DNA of 64,000 bases from JAXLQL01 sp046331625 (GTDB taxonomy: Bacteria; Acidobacteriota; Terriglobia; Bryobacterales; Bryobacteraceae), in assembly GCA_046331625.1 (NCBI GenBank), contig JAXLQL010000005.1, positions 124,001-188,000 of the forward strand. The letters run 5' to 3'. Below the pieces are notes generated by a model. That model was not told the DNA's origin and made no database searches. It saw only the letters and a list, made by a program, of their open reading frames with translations. Within the stretch, counting starts at the first letter, position 1; each line of letters opens with the position of its first letter. The position numbers and the translations under genes are program-made. Of this stretch, positions 1 through 8,813 are shown in pieces.

Positions 1-84
1 CCCCCGAACTGCTACGTGCCCGAGTTGCTCGTCAAGATTGCCGAGGCCAAGGGTGTCGCCAGCGTCTGGCCCGATACGAAAGCC
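1..84 (+). other. Left edge: possible 3' part of a plus-strand CDS
   Basis: Reading plus frame 1 from the edge gives codons with strongly GC-rich third positions (starting PPNCYVPELLVKIAEAK), as in real genes here. The frame stays open to 327, deep inside the antisense of uppS, so a true gene in this frame would overlap uppS implausibly far. I do not recognise the peptide. It may be the end of an upstream gene with a frameshift, or chance. Confidence 0.2.
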
Positions 85-756
85 TTACGCGGGGACCTCG
101 CACCAGCCCTCGGGAAGCCCGCCGAATCGCCGCGCTCTGCCGCGAAAGTCGGCCACGGCGGAGGCGAGGTCCTGGCCGGTGAAGTCAGGCCACAAGCGAG
201 AGATGAAGTGAAACTCGGCGTAGGCGCACTCCCACAGAAGAAAGTCGCTCAGCCGTTGCTCGCCCGCCGTGCGGATCAGAAGGTCCACGTCAGGCGCGGG
301 AAGACGCGCCGAGATCGCTTCTCGTGAATCACAGCCACCGCGAGCGGCCTGGAGCAGGCTGTCGCGAGAGGAGTAGTCGAGCGCGATCCGCAAATGAAGC
401 CGCGTCTGCGCGCGGGTGGCGTTCTCGCAGTCGGCAATGGCATTCTGGACATACACCGGAAGGCGGTCCCGCCGGCCGATTGCAGACACGCGGACTCCCT
501 TCTCGATGCAGCGCGGAGTCTCGATATCGAGGAACTCTTTGAGTAGGAACATCAAGCCGGCGGTTTCGGTGGCGGGGCGTTTCCAGTTGTCGGAAGAGAA
601 GGCGTAGACGGTGAGGTCCGTGATGCCGAGCGCGGGCGCCGCGGTGATGGTCCGCCGCACGGCTTCGGCGCCCTGGCGATGTCCGGCCAGGCGCGGCAGT
701 CTCCTCTGAGAAGCCCAACGGCCGTTGCCGTCGAGAATGATCGCTACGTGGAACAT
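85..756 (-). CDS. uppS: Isoprenyl transferase (undecaprenyl diphosphate synthase)
   Basis: Cis-prenyltransferase that adds isopentenyl-PP units to farnesyl-PP to make the C55 carrier lipid for cell-wall glycans; a soluble enzyme acting at the membrane face. The 223-residue product opens directly with the family signature HVAIILDGNGRWA (residues 3-15; catalytic Asp9, Leu8 where Met is usual). It continues with GHRQGA (25-30), SSDNW (54-58) and the C-terminal block RTAGEQRLSDFLLW (162-175, Ala where the second Gly of RTGGE is usual). The N-terminus is shorter than in E. coli, but no upstream in-frame start fits better. A promoter-like pair ends a few bases before the ATG, so the mRNA may be leaderless. 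Confidence 0.95.
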   Translation of the reverse strand: MFHVAIILDGNGRWASQRRLPRLAGHRQGAEAVRRTITAAPALGITDLTVYAFSSDNWKRPATETAGLMFLLKEFLDIETPRCIEKGVRVSAIGRRDRLPVYVQNAIADCENATRAQTRLHLRIALDYSSRDSLLQAARGGCDSREAISARLPAPDVDLLIRTAGEQRLSDFLLWECAYAEFHFISRLWPDFTGQDLASAVADFRGRARRFGGLPEGWCEVPA

Positions 757-762
757 GAGTCC

Positions 763-791
763 ATCGTAACGATTTTACTTTGCGATGTAAA
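763..791 (-). promoter_or_regulatory. Candidate sigma-70 promoter of uppS, possibly leaderless
   Basis: On the minus strand a TTTACA box (786-791, 5 of 6 consensus matches) lies exactly 17 bp from TACGAT (763-768, 4 of 6). The predicted start falls at about 756, which is the A of the uppS ATG. No Shine-Dalgarno sequence could then be transcribed, implying leaderless translation. Sequence-only inference. Confidence 0.4.
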
Positions 792-794
792 GTA

Positions 795-2447
795 CTATTC
801 TTTAGCAGGTGCCGGTTCCACTCGGACGCTGACCGGCGGGCTTTGCATACCGGTGCCGGTAAGAACGGCGAGTTCGGCCGATGGTCCGCTGACGCCATCT
901 GGGACTTCGGCCACGATTTGATCGGGCGCAACGGAAAGCACGCGCGCGAATCGCGCGCCTACCTTCACCGAAACGCCGTCGAGTTGCGTCGGCCAGGGAG
1001 CTCCCTCGTAGGCCGGTTCGGCGGCAAAAAAGCGACAAGCCAGATCCTGACCCCGGATCACGAAAGTGCGCCCAGTGACGAGAGTCTGGTTGGCGAATCC
1101 CGCAAGCTCCACCAGTGGATTCGCCACTACGCGCAGACCGCCGGCAAGCACCGATACACCGGCGCCGGTTGCATATCTCACGACATACGAGCCACACGGC
1201 ATATCGGCGGGCAGCTTCACCTTCTGCCTCACCAACTGCGGCACCGAACTGGGCGAGTTGGCGGCCCCGTCGAGTTCCACCTTTGACAGCGGGAAGCTCA
1301 CAGCCGGGCTGTCATAAGGAGCGCTGCGCGTGAGGCCTAGCGTATAGCTGCCGCCACGGGCAACGGTCACTCGCGGAAAGCCCCAGTACGACCCGTTTTG
1401 CACGAGCCCAATCGTCTCGGCGTTGACTTTGGCCTTGCCCTCCGCCAGCGCGAAATCGATTCCGCCGCGGATCTCTCCCGCTTCGATTACGATGAGGTCG
1501 CCGTCTGGACTCTCTGCGCCGGTTGCGCTCCAGAACATGGTGGGAAATGACGTGGCCTCCACCGATCGGAGAGACTGCAAGTCGCGGTTGTCCACGGGAC
1601 CATCGAGCGGTTCGGCGACCAACCGGTACTCTCCCGGCCCGACGGGCAGCGAGAAGCGCCCATCGGGGCCAGTCAATGTGCCGATCTCCGGATGGCCGTC
1701 ACCGTCTATGGCGAAAACATGTGCGGCGGATACGGGTGTCATGTTGCGGCGCACCGAGCCCTCGATCAATGCTTGCCTCTCCTTCGGATATGCCGCCTCG
1801 AGCGTGCGTACGTCGTCGCGAGACAGCGTTCGCAAGGCAAAGTCCGCTGGAGCACCTGCCAGAGGCTCTTGCTCGAGTTTCGCATTCATGATCGAGTCGA
1901 TTATCGGGCTATGGTCGAGACCGAGGGCATGGCCCAGTTCATGGAGTACGACGCTGCCGATATCGTGCGTTCCGGCGATTCCCGTGGAAGAATGCTGCTT
2001 GTACGGATTGAACGCGATGTTCACACCGACCGGCGCGCCATCGGGAGTATAGGACAGGAGCGCGCAGGCAAGGTAGGTGCCCGGGTCGCACTGGCCGCTA
2101 TCGAACGGCCGCGCGTCAGTGAACGTCACGAGATTCGACGAGCCGCCAATCTGTGTTTCGTCAGTGAGCTCGAGGTCAATCTTGATTGTGGCGCCCTCGG
2201 CTCGGTTCCACGCCTTGGCAGCCTCCCATACCGCCGCGTGCACCTGCGCCGCCGTCTCGGAGCCATGTACACCGGAGGGCGAGCCCGCGGAAAGATGTAC
2301 CGTCCGCGGAACCTTCAGCAGGAGCCTGTTCTGATTCCAACGGATCGGATTGCCGCCAATCTGAAAGTAGGCTCCCGCCCGCAATTGGCCAGCGGTGAAC
2401 GAGACTAAGAACGCTACAAGGAAGGCTCTCTCCGAGCGGTGGCGCAT
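795..2447 (-). CDS. Secreted matrixin-like zinc metalloprotease
   Basis: Exported zinc endopeptidase of the metzincin/matrixin type. From the chosen ATG (2447) residues 1-24 form a signal peptide (RHRSER, then a hydrophobic run, then AG); an alternative GTG lies at 2471. The catalytic domain carries HELGHALGLDH at about residues 169-179 (three His zinc ligands and the Glu base), with SIMNA as the Met-turn shortly after. Next comes a carboxypeptidase-regulatory-like beta domain (GPDGRFSLPVGPGEYRL). The last ~110 residues (WPTQLDGVSVKV...APDQIVAEVP) resemble the IPT/TIG-like C-terminal module common in Solibacter secreted proteins. It is divergent from the sugar isomerase gene at 2504. Substrate unknown. 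Confidence 0.85.
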   Translation of the reverse strand: MRHRSERAFLVAFLVSFTAGQLRAGAYFQIGGNPIRWNQNRLLLKVPRTVHLSAGSPSGVHGSETAAQVHAAVWEAAKAWNRAEGATIKIDLELTDETQIGGSSNLVTFTDARPFDSGQCDPGTYLACALLSYTPDGAPVGVNIAFNPYKQHSSTGIAGTHDIGSVVLHELGHALGLDHSPIIDSIMNAKLEQEPLAGAPADFALRTLSRDDVRTLEAAYPKERQALIEGSVRRNMTPVSAAHVFAIDGDGHPEIGTLTGPDGRFSLPVGPGEYRLVAEPLDGPVDNRDLQSLRSVEATSFPTMFWSATGAESPDGDLIVIEAGEIRGGIDFALAEGKAKVNAETIGLVQNGSYWGFPRVTVARGGSYTLGLTRSAPYDSPAVSFPLSKVELDGAANSPSSVPQLVRQKVKLPADMPCGSYVVRYATGAGVSVLAGGLRVVANPLVELAGFANQTLVTGRTFVIRGQDLACRFFAAEPAYEGAPWPTQLDGVSVKVGARFARVLSVAPDQIVAEVPDGVSGPSAELAVLTGTGMQSPPVSVRVEPAPAKE

Positions 2448-2503
2448 ATGGGGCTTATCGGCCTCAGCCACGGTGCTATCATGGCCAATTCATGGGAGCC
2501 AAC

Positions 2504-3349
2504 ATGCACCTTTCGCGTAGACACTTTACAGGAATGGCCTTAGCGGCCGCCGCCACGCCTGCCTTTGCCAAAATCAATCCCCTTTACAAGGGAGTGAAGC
2601 TGGGCGTTCAATCTTACTCGTTCCGCGATATGGACCTGGACGCAGCAATTGCCGCGATGAAGCAGATCGGACTCGGAACGGTGGAAATGTTCTCGGGCCA
2701 CGTGGAGCCGCGGATGAAACGCGACGAACTCCGCAAGTGGCGCACCTCGGTGGACCTCAGCGAGTTCAAGGCCGTCCGCAAGAAGTTCGACGCCGCGGGT
2801 ATCGAGCTCTATGCCTACAACTACAGCTTCCGTGACGACTTCACCGACGAGGAGATCGAGCGTGGCTTCCTCATGGCCAAAGCTCTTGGCGTGAAGGCCA
2901 TCACGGCTTCCTCGAATGTCTCCACCGCCAAGCGCGTTTCGCCTTTCGCCGAGAAGCACAAGATGCCGGTAGGCATGCACAACCACTCCAACATCCGGCC
3001 CAACGAGTTCGCCCGGGCCGAAGATTTCGAAGAAGCCATGCGCGGCAACTCCGACTTCATCCGCATCAATCTCGACATCGGCCACTTCACCGCTGCCGGC
3101 TTCGATGCGGTGGACTACCTGAGCAAGCATCACGAGAAGATCGTCACGCTGCACATCAAAGATCGGAAGAAGAACCAGGGCGCCAACGTACCGCTCGGCG
3201 AGGGCGACACTCCGATCAAGCAAGTGCTCAATTTGCTCAAAGACAAGAAACTGAAGATCCCCGCCAACATCGAGTACGAATACAAGGGCGCCAACACGAT
3301 CGAAGAAGTGCGCAAGTGTCTCGATTACTGCAAGAGCGTCATCGCCTAG
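2504..3349 (+). CDS. Tat-exported sugar phosphate isomerase/epimerase (AP endonuclease 2 fold)
   Basis: TIM-barrel protein of the xylose-isomerase-like/AP-endonuclease-2 superfamily, 281 residues. The start is the ATG at 2504, with GGGAG six bases upstream; an earlier ATG at 2492 lacks this. The N-terminus HLSRRHFTGMALAAAATPAFA is a twin-arginine signal. Barrel motifs with likely metal ligands follow in order: TVEMFSGH, MHNHS, NLDIGHFTAAG, TLHIKDRKK and IEYEYKG. This export pattern is common in Acidobacteriota and Planctomycetota. It ends 10 bp before a xylose isomerase gene, so the two are probably cotranscribed and act on the same sugar or a related one. The exact substrate cannot be read from sequence. 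Confidence 0.85.
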   Translation: MHLSRRHFTGMALAAAATPAFAKINPLYKGVKLGVQSYSFRDMDLDAAIAAMKQIGLGTVEMFSGHVEPRMKRDELRKWRTSVDLSEFKAVRKKFDAAGIELYAYNYSFRDDFTDEEIERGFLMAKALGVKAITASSNVSTAKRVSPFAEKHKMPVGMHNHSNIRPNEFARAEDFEEAMRGNSDFIRINLDIGHFTAAGFDAVDYLSKHHEKIVTLHIKDRKKNQGANVPLGEGDTPIKQVLNLLKDKKLKIPANIEYEYKGANTIEEVRKCLDYCKSVIA

Positions 3350-3359
3350 ACAGGACGTC

Positions 3360-4598
3360 ATGAAACCGATCGCCGCCAACAAGCAACAGGCCCTGGTGGG
3401 CCGCCTCATGAAGGCCTGCGGAGGCGCCTACTCGCCCAAGCAGCGCCGCAAGTACTTTCTCACTGGTCCGCAATGGGCCGCCGCCTACGAAGGCCACGCG
3501 CTGTTCCATGCCCCCACGCGCACGCCCATCGGCTACGATGACGTGATCCGCGAGTACGCGAAGATCGGCATCGGCTACTGGACCACGCATGACACCGACG
3601 TCATCCCGACGGGCGATCTCGGTACCGAACGCGAAGCCGAGACGGTGGCGGGCATAAAGAAGTCGCTGAAGAAACACGGGCTCGGGTGCTCGATGGTGAC
3701 CACCGAGACGTTTCATCACGCGGTGTTCGCAGCATCCGCCGCGGCCGAGTCTCCGGCTGTGCGCGAGTACGCGGCTTGGCGCTTGGCCAATACGGTGAAG
3801 ATCGGGCATGAACTCGGCGCCAGCTACGTGGTGTATTGGCCGGGCTCGCTCGGATATCAAATCCAAGGCGCGGTGGAAGAAACCGAGACGCTTCGCTGGT
3901 TCGCCGACGGGCTGAACGCGGCCTGCCGCGCCGACCTCGAGATCGCGCAGGCCAAGAGCCGGCCGACCATGAAGCACTGCCTCGAGGCCAAGCCCTTCGA
4001 GCCGCAGGCGGAGATCCTGTTGCCCACGAGCGACGCAATGCTCGCCTTCATCTCTTCGGGTTTGCTCGAGCATCCCGAGATGGTGGGACTGAACCCCGAG
4101 TACCTGCACGAACTCATGTGGGGCGGCGCCCCGCGTGCCGCGCTTGCCCGTGCTCTGGCGTGCGGTAAACTCTGGCACTTCGACATCAACGACGGATATC
4201 GTTTGAAACACGACGTCGATATCGCGGTAGGTCTGGTCAATCCGCTCGACTGGCTGAACGTGCTGGTGCTGTTGCGGACCCACGGCTACAGCGGTCCGTT
4301 CAACCTCGACTACAAGCCGCCGCGAACCACGTCGAACTGGGGCGTGTTCGCGGTCAGCTTCCCCACCGCCGTGGACCGCTTCATCACGCTGTGGGAGATG
4401 GCAGGCGAAGTCTCCGAAGACAAAGTGATCCGCGAAGCCTCAGCCGCGCTCCGCGCCGGCGCCCAGGTCGACGATCCGCGCGATGTGGCCAAGCTGACCG
4501 AGGCCCACCGCGAACTGCTGAGTCTGCACGAATTGATCGGCCACCGCCTCTTCCAGATTCTGGTGGGTGCACATCGCGGCCGCGTCTATTCGGTCTGA
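3360..4598 (+). CDS. xylA: Xylose isomerase
   Basis: Cytoplasmic two-metal aldose-ketose isomerase (D-xylose to D-xylulose, often also glucose to fructose), 412 residues. Signature elements match the shorter actinobacterial-type class: TTHDTD (75-80; catalytic His77, Asp80), LEAKPFEPQAEILLPT (208-223; metal-ligand Glu209, Lys211), GLNPEYLHELMWGG (243-256; His250) and FDINDGYRLKHDVDI (274-288; Asp275, Asp285 and Asp287 as metal ligands). AGGACGTC precedes the ATG. No xylulokinase is nearby, so the product may enter other sugar routes. The long C-terminal helical tail fits the family's dimer arm. Confidence 0.88.
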   Translation: MKPIAANKQQALVGRLMKACGGAYSPKQRRKYFLTGPQWAAAYEGHALFHAPTRTPIGYDDVIREYAKIGIGYWTTHDTDVIPTGDLGTEREAETVAGIKKSLKKHGLGCSMVTTETFHHAVFAASAAAESPAVREYAAWRLANTVKIGHELGASYVVYWPGSLGYQIQGAVEETETLRWFADGLNAACRADLEIAQAKSRPTMKHCLEAKPFEPQAEILLPTSDAMLAFISSGLLEHPEMVGLNPEYLHELMWGGAPRAALARALACGKLWHFDINDGYRLKHDVDIAVGLVNPLDWLNVLVLLRTHGYSGPFNLDYKPPRTTSNWGVFAVSFPTAVDRFITLWEMAGEVSEDKVIREASAALRAGAQVDDPRDVAKLTEAHRELLSLHELIGHRLFQILVGAHRGRVYSV

Positions 4599-4604
4599 CA
4601 ACTC

Positions 4605-4820
4605 ATGAACGTCGGCAAGATGCTGATTGTGCTCGGCCTGGTGCTGACCGGCTTCGGCGTCTTGCTCACGCTTTCCGACAAGCTGCCGTTCAAGCTCGGC
4701 CGGCTCCCAGGCGACATCGTGGTCGAAGGCAAGAATGGCGGCTTCTATTTTCCGATTGTCACGTGCATCGTGGTGAGCGCGGTGCTGTCGCTGATCAGTT
4801 GGATTGTCAGCCGCCGTTGA
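4605..4820 (+). CDS. DUF2905 family small membrane protein
   Basis: A 71-residue protein with two predicted transmembrane helices (about 4-25 and 50-68) separated by the conserved loop KLPFKLGRLPGDIVVEGKNG, which is diagnostic of DUF2905. Function is unknown. It starts 6 bp after the xylose isomerase stop and ends just before hrpB, so it probably belongs to the same transcript. Confidence 0.85.
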   Translation: MNVGKMLIVLGLVLTGFGVLLTLSDKLPFKLGRLPGDIVVEGKNGGFYFPIVTCIVVSAVLSLISWIVSRR

Positions 4821-4827
4821 GTTCGCG

Positions 4828-7116
4828 TTGCTGCCCCTTCCCATTGACCCGCTGATTCCGGAGATCGTCTCTGCGTTGCGAGAGTCGAACTGCGTGGTGC
4901 TCGAAGCCCCGCCTGGAGCTGGTAAGACGACGCGCGTCCCTCCGGCGATGCTCGCGTTCGGCGAAACCGTCGTGCTCGAACCTCGGCGCTTGGCGGCTCG
5001 CATGGCCGCGCGCCGCGTGGCCGAAGAGCTTGGTGAGAAGTTGGGCGAGACCGTCGGATATCAGGTCCGCTTCGAAGAGGTGTCTTCGGCGCGCACTCGG
5101 TTGCGATTCCTAACCGAGGGTGTGCTGACCCGACGCTTGCTGAGTGACCCGGATCTCTCGCGTGCGGGATGCGTGGTGCTCGACGAGTTTCACGAACGCC
5201 ATCTCGATGGCGATGTCGCGCTGGCTCTGGTCCGGCGGGTTCAGCTTCGCAGGCCGTCGCTGCGGATCGTGGTGATGTCGGCGACGCTCGATGGTGACGG
5301 GGTGGCTCGCTATCTCGGCGGATGCCCGGTGCTGCGATCGGAGGGGCGCTTGTTCCAAACCGAGATCCGCTACACGCCGCATTCAGCCGCGCCGGTGGAG
5401 GAACAAGTGGCGGCCGCGCTGGGTAGCGTGTTGGGTGAAAAGCGCCAAGGCCACGTGCTCGTGTTCCTGCCGGGCGCAGCCGAGATCCGCCGCTCACTGC
5501 AACTCTGTCAACCGCTCGCGGCTCGACATGGTGCGACGCTGCTGCCGCTTCACGGCGACCTCTCGCCAGTAGAGCAGGACCGCGCGGTGCTTCCCTGCCC
5601 CGAGCGCAAGGTGATCTTCTCCACCAACGTCGCCGAGAGCTCGATCACGATCGACGGCGTTTCCATCGTGATCGATTCGGGGTTGGCCCGCATCGCCAAG
5701 GACTCGCCGTGGACCGGCATCCCTTCGCTCGCCATCGCGCGCATCAGCAAAGCCTCGGCGGCGCAGCGGGCGGGTCGCGCGGGGCGCACGGGGCCGGGCT
5801 TGGTGGTCCGTCTCTACACGCAAGAGGATTTCGCGCGCCGCCCCGCAGCCGATACGGCGGAGATCGCAAGGCGCGAGCTGTCGCAACTCGCGTTGGACCT
5901 GCACGCGATGGACATTCCCGCGAGCGAGGTCCCTTGGTTCGAGCCGCCTCCGCCCGCGTCATGGGAGGCGGCCGAGCGTCTGCTCACGCGGCTGCATGCC
6001 TTCGATGACTACCGCGACTTGGCGCGATTCCCGCTGCATCCGCGGCTGGCCGTGCTGGTGCATCACGCGCCGAGTCCCGATGGATGCTTGCTGGCGGCCT
6101 CGCTGGCGATGGGCGAACGGTCCGATCGCGAAGACGTGCTGTCGCTGCTCGATCGCGAACCTGGTCCGCAGACTCGACGCCTGGCCTCGCAGCTCGAACG
6201 GTTGGTCAAGCGCCGCCCCTGTACCGATCGACAGTTGCTCGAGGCCGTGCTCCGGGCTTTCCCCGATCGAGTGGCGCGCCGCAACGGAGGCGAGTATGTG
6301 CTGGCTTCCGGTGGATCGGCACGGATGCGCGATCCTCGTCACGATTGGGTGGTGGCGGTGGATGTGGAGGAGCGGCCGGATCGCGGACTGCCGCAGGTCC
6401 GGCTGGCAGCGGCCATTGAGCCAGACTGGCTGCTCGACGTGTTTCCCGACGACGTGGCGGGGCGCGATGTAGCCGAGTGGAACCGCACAGCGGAGCGCGT
6501 GGACTCCGTGAGTCAGCTTCTCTATGACGGACTGGTGATCGCCGAGTCCCGCAGTGGAGCGGTGGATCCAGTGGCCGCGGCGTGGCTACTTGCCGCGAAG
6601 GCTCGCGAGGCAGGTGTAGAGCGCTTCACTGACCGCGAAGGTCTGGATGCGTTTCTGGCCCGATGCGAATTCGCGGCGGGGCACGGAGACATCCCCCTGC
6701 CGCACCTCGACCACGCCGTGGACCAGGCGTGCGAGGGGCTGCGCAGCTTCGCGGAGTTGCGGCAAGTGAATTGGATCGCGGCGATGCTGGCGCATCTCAC
6801 CCCGGAGCAGCGGCGTGCGCTCGAGGAGATCGCGCCCGAACGCGTGAAGCTTCCGTCGGGTCGCAGTGCGCCGATCCGTTATGCAAGCGGGCAGGCGCCG
6901 TGGGTGGAGTCGCGGCTGCAGGACTTCTTCGGGATGCAGGAGTCGCCACGGGTAGCGCGCGGCCGAGTTCCGTTGGTAGTGCATCTGCTGGCGCCGAATC
7001 ATCGTCCGGTGCAGGTGACGACGGATCTGGCGGGGTTCTGGAAGAATCACTATCCGCAGGTGAGGAGAGAGTTGTCGAGGCGATATCCGAAGCACGCGTG
7101 GCCGGAGAGGCCTTGA
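4828..7116 (+). CDS. hrpB: ATP-dependent helicase HrpB
   Basis: DEAH-box superfamily 2 RNA helicase-like ATPase. Motifs in order: APPGAGKTT (Walker A), DEFHER (motif II, with DEFH typical of HrpB), VMSATLDGD (motif III) and QRAGRAGRTGPG (motif VI). Then come the HA2-like region and the HrpB C-terminal domain. No ATG exists at the 5' end. The TTG at 4828 gives LLPLPIDPLIPEI, the usual HrpB N-terminus, 7 bp after the DUF2905 stop; a TTG at 4804 would overlap that gene. About 762 residues, slightly shorter than enterobacterial HrpB. Its cellular RNA target is not established. Confidence 0.9.
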   Translation: MLPLPIDPLIPEIVSALRESNCVVLEAPPGAGKTTRVPPAMLAFGETVVLEPRRLAARMAARRVAEELGEKLGETVGYQVRFEEVSSARTRLRFLTEGVLTRRLLSDPDLSRAGCVVLDEFHERHLDGDVALALVRRVQLRRPSLRIVVMSATLDGDGVARYLGGCPVLRSEGRLFQTEIRYTPHSAAPVEEQVAAALGSVLGEKRQGHVLVFLPGAAEIRRSLQLCQPLAARHGATLLPLHGDLSPVEQDRAVLPCPERKVIFSTNVAESSITIDGVSIVIDSGLARIAKDSPWTGIPSLAIARISKASAAQRAGRAGRTGPGLVVRLYTQEDFARRPAADTAEIARRELSQLALDLHAMDIPASEVPWFEPPPPASWEAAERLLTRLHAFDDYRDLARFPLHPRLAVLVHHAPSPDGCLLAASLAMGERSDREDVLSLLDREPGPQTRRLASQLERLVKRRPCTDRQLLEAVLRAFPDRVARRNGGEYVLASGGSARMRDPRHDWVVAVDVEERPDRGLPQVRLAAAIEPDWLLDVFPDDVAGRDVAEWNRTAERVDSVSQLLYDGLVIAESRSGAVDPVAAAWLLAAKAREAGVERFTDREGLDAFLARCEFAAGHGDIPLPHLDHAVDQACEGLRSFAELRQVNWIAAMLAHLTPEQRRALEEIAPERVKLPSGRSAPIRYASGQAPWVESRLQDFFGMQESPRVARGRVPLVVHLLAPNHRPVQVTTDLAGFWKNHYPQVRRELSRRYPKHAWPERP

Positions 7117-7426
7117 GTGACCGGGTTTGAAGAGGAGAACATCAGCGGCGAAAGTTCGGACGCGGCAGCGGGACTGAAGTCCCGCGCAGGCTGAACCCTG
7201 CCCCACATCGCGGCGGAGCCACAATCGCAATCGTCGTTGCGTCACCAGCGTGTGAACGAGGGGCGTGTTCTATGAGATGAGTGCATGCGCCCACATCGGA
7301 AGCGGGGCTGAAGTCCCGCGCTGGCTAAAGCCCGCCCCACACGGAGAGTGGAATTCTTTGCGGACGGCGAAGGAAAAGAAGGGTAGAGTACAAGGGAGCT
7401 GAAAATCTTCTTTGCCGGGGAGCGAC
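7117..7426 (+). repeat. Intergenic region with two palindromic repeat units
   Basis: This 310-bp gap between two convergent genes holds no credible gene. It contains two copies of the dispersed palindromic repeat in the orientation ...GGGACTGAAGTCCC..., at about 7161-7206 and 7301-7341. The first reads as the reverse complement of the unit at 18614-18658 and 36806-36834. The second is nearly the reverse complement of 55166-55211, including the flanking GGGGCGGGCTTTAGCCAGCG. Each can fold into an 8-bp GC stem, so the region may end transcription from both sides, but no T tract is present. Confidence 0.75.
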
Positions 7427-8707
7427 TCAGATGGCGGTGGCGATCACCGCGTAGTCGAGGGCGCCGAAGAACTTGTTGCGGAACTCGGGAGCGATCGATG
7501 CCAACTCTGGCATCGACTCGATGGCCGGCGTCAGGTAGTGCACTTCGAAGCCGATGAACCCGGCCTCCTGCAAATAGAACTGCAACAATGCGGCAGGAAT
7601 CGGACGCGTATGCGTGGGATCGAGATAGAAGTGCGTGGCGAAGATCGCCAGGCACTCGGGGTTCGGCGTCTCGATGGCGATCGGCGCGCCGTGATCGAGT
7701 TTCGCCGCCGCAAGGCGAATGAACTCGGGCAGACGCGGAGGCGGCAAGTGCTCCACTACTTGCGAACAGAAGATCCCGCCGAGCGACCGGTCCGGTTGCG
7801 CTTCGAGCCACGAGAACAAGTCGGCCTGTTCCACCGCGTGACCCTTCTCGCGGCAGCGTGCGAGGAACTCGGGATTCAGGTCGATGCCGCGCACGCCGAT
7901 GCCTGCGTCGCGTGCCAAGTCGAGGAACTCGCCGCGCCCGCAGCCGATGTCCACCACGTTCTTCCGTCCGCGGAAGCGATCCACGTAGAACGACTGGTTC
8001 TTGCGCACGTAGCCTTCAGGACCGCGAAACTTCTCCGAGAACAGCCAGTAGTCGAGACCCACCGGCTGCGCACTCGGCGCTTCTGGCGCACCGAAGACCG
8101 CGGGCCGCTGCCGGATCACGCGTAGTTCCTGCTGGATGAGGTTCAGATACTCGAAGCGGATCTTCTCGAGATCGGCCCACAAGCGCTTTTGGACGTCGCT
8201 GCCCGAGCGTTCGAGCGCTCCTTCGAAATCGCGATGCTGGGAGCCCACCAAGTCGCGGAAGTTCGATTCCATCAAGGTCGCGCGATGCTGAAAGGCGGTC
8301 TGCAGGTCGGCGAGCCCGCGGAGGAACTGTGTTTCATTGACCGAGAGCTTGCGCTCCCATTCCGAACGCCAAGCGCGCCAGTGCGACAACGCGTCGTCCA
8401 CGTCGCGCCGCGCTTCGTCTGCTTCGCCGCGATTGGCCTCGGCCAGCGAGCAAACTCCGGCGATCTGATTCGACAAGTCTCGCAAGGAGCGGTTGTTCTC
8501 TTCGAGCGCGGCGAGGATCGCCTCGACCGATCCGAGAATGGCGCGGTTGAACTCGACTTGATCGCGGACGTGCCAGTCGAGCGCGCGGCTGATGAGGCGC
8601 TTCACTGCCTGGATGGCGGTGTTCACGGGACCGCCCGCTCGCGGATTCACCCGCCCGATGGAGGCGACCTTGCCGTAGGCGGCATCGCGTGAGTGCAGAA
8701 TGGGCAC
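7427..8707 (-). CDS. SAM-dependent methyltransferase with coiled-coil N-terminus (5' end frameshifted)
   Basis: Class I methyltransferase. Residues ~60-200 are rich in heptad-like helices (coiled coil). The Rossmann fold follows: VVDIGCGRGEF (251-261, SAM motif I), GIDLNPE (274-280, motif II), then SQVVEHLPPPRL and IETPNPECL, a pattern seen in O-antigen/glycan methyltransferases. The frame begins at a GTG inside what looks like coding sequence. The natural N-terminus (MDELSTLIAEIRERV) lies upstream at 8813 in another frame; removing one G from the GGG at 8710-8712 joins them. The restored ATG would overlap the queF stop. Target glycan unknown. Confidence 0.8.
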   Translation of the reverse strand: MPILHSRDAAYGKVASIGRVNPRAGGPVNTAIQAVKRLISRALDWHVRDQVEFNRAILGSVEAILAALEENNRSLRDLSNQIAGVCSLAEANRGEADEARRDVDDALSHWRAWRSEWERKLSVNETQFLRGLADLQTAFQHRATLMESNFRDLVGSQHRDFEGALERSGSDVQKRLWADLEKIRFEYLNLIQQELRVIRQRPAVFGAPEAPSAQPVGLDYWLFSEKFRGPEGYVRKNQSFYVDRFRGRKNVVDIGCGRGEFLDLARDAGIGVRGIDLNPEFLARCREKGHAVEQADLFSWLEAQPDRSLGGIFCSQVVEHLPPPRLPEFIRLAAAKLDHGAPIAIETPNPECLAIFATHFYLDPTHTRPIPAALLQFYLQEAGFIGFEVHYLTPAIESMPELASIAPEFRNKFFGALDYAVIATAI

Positions 8708-8813
8708 GAGGGTCCGGCGTGTGGACGGAACCTTCGGCCCCGTTGATGGCAGCCGGATGCCGCGAACGCACGCGCTCGCGGATCTCGGCGATCAGCGTGC
8801 TCAACTCATCCAC
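8708..8813 (-). other. Out-of-frame N-terminal segment of the methyltransferase
   Basis: ATG at 8813 reads MDELSTLIAEIRERVRSRH and then continues in the wrong frame after the GGG run at 8710-8712 (plus strand). Deleting one base there gives ...TPDLVPILHSRDAAYGK, continuous with the main reading frame. The ATG overlaps the queF stop by 8 bp, as expected for this operon. Either a real +1 mutation or a consensus error. Confidence 0.7.
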
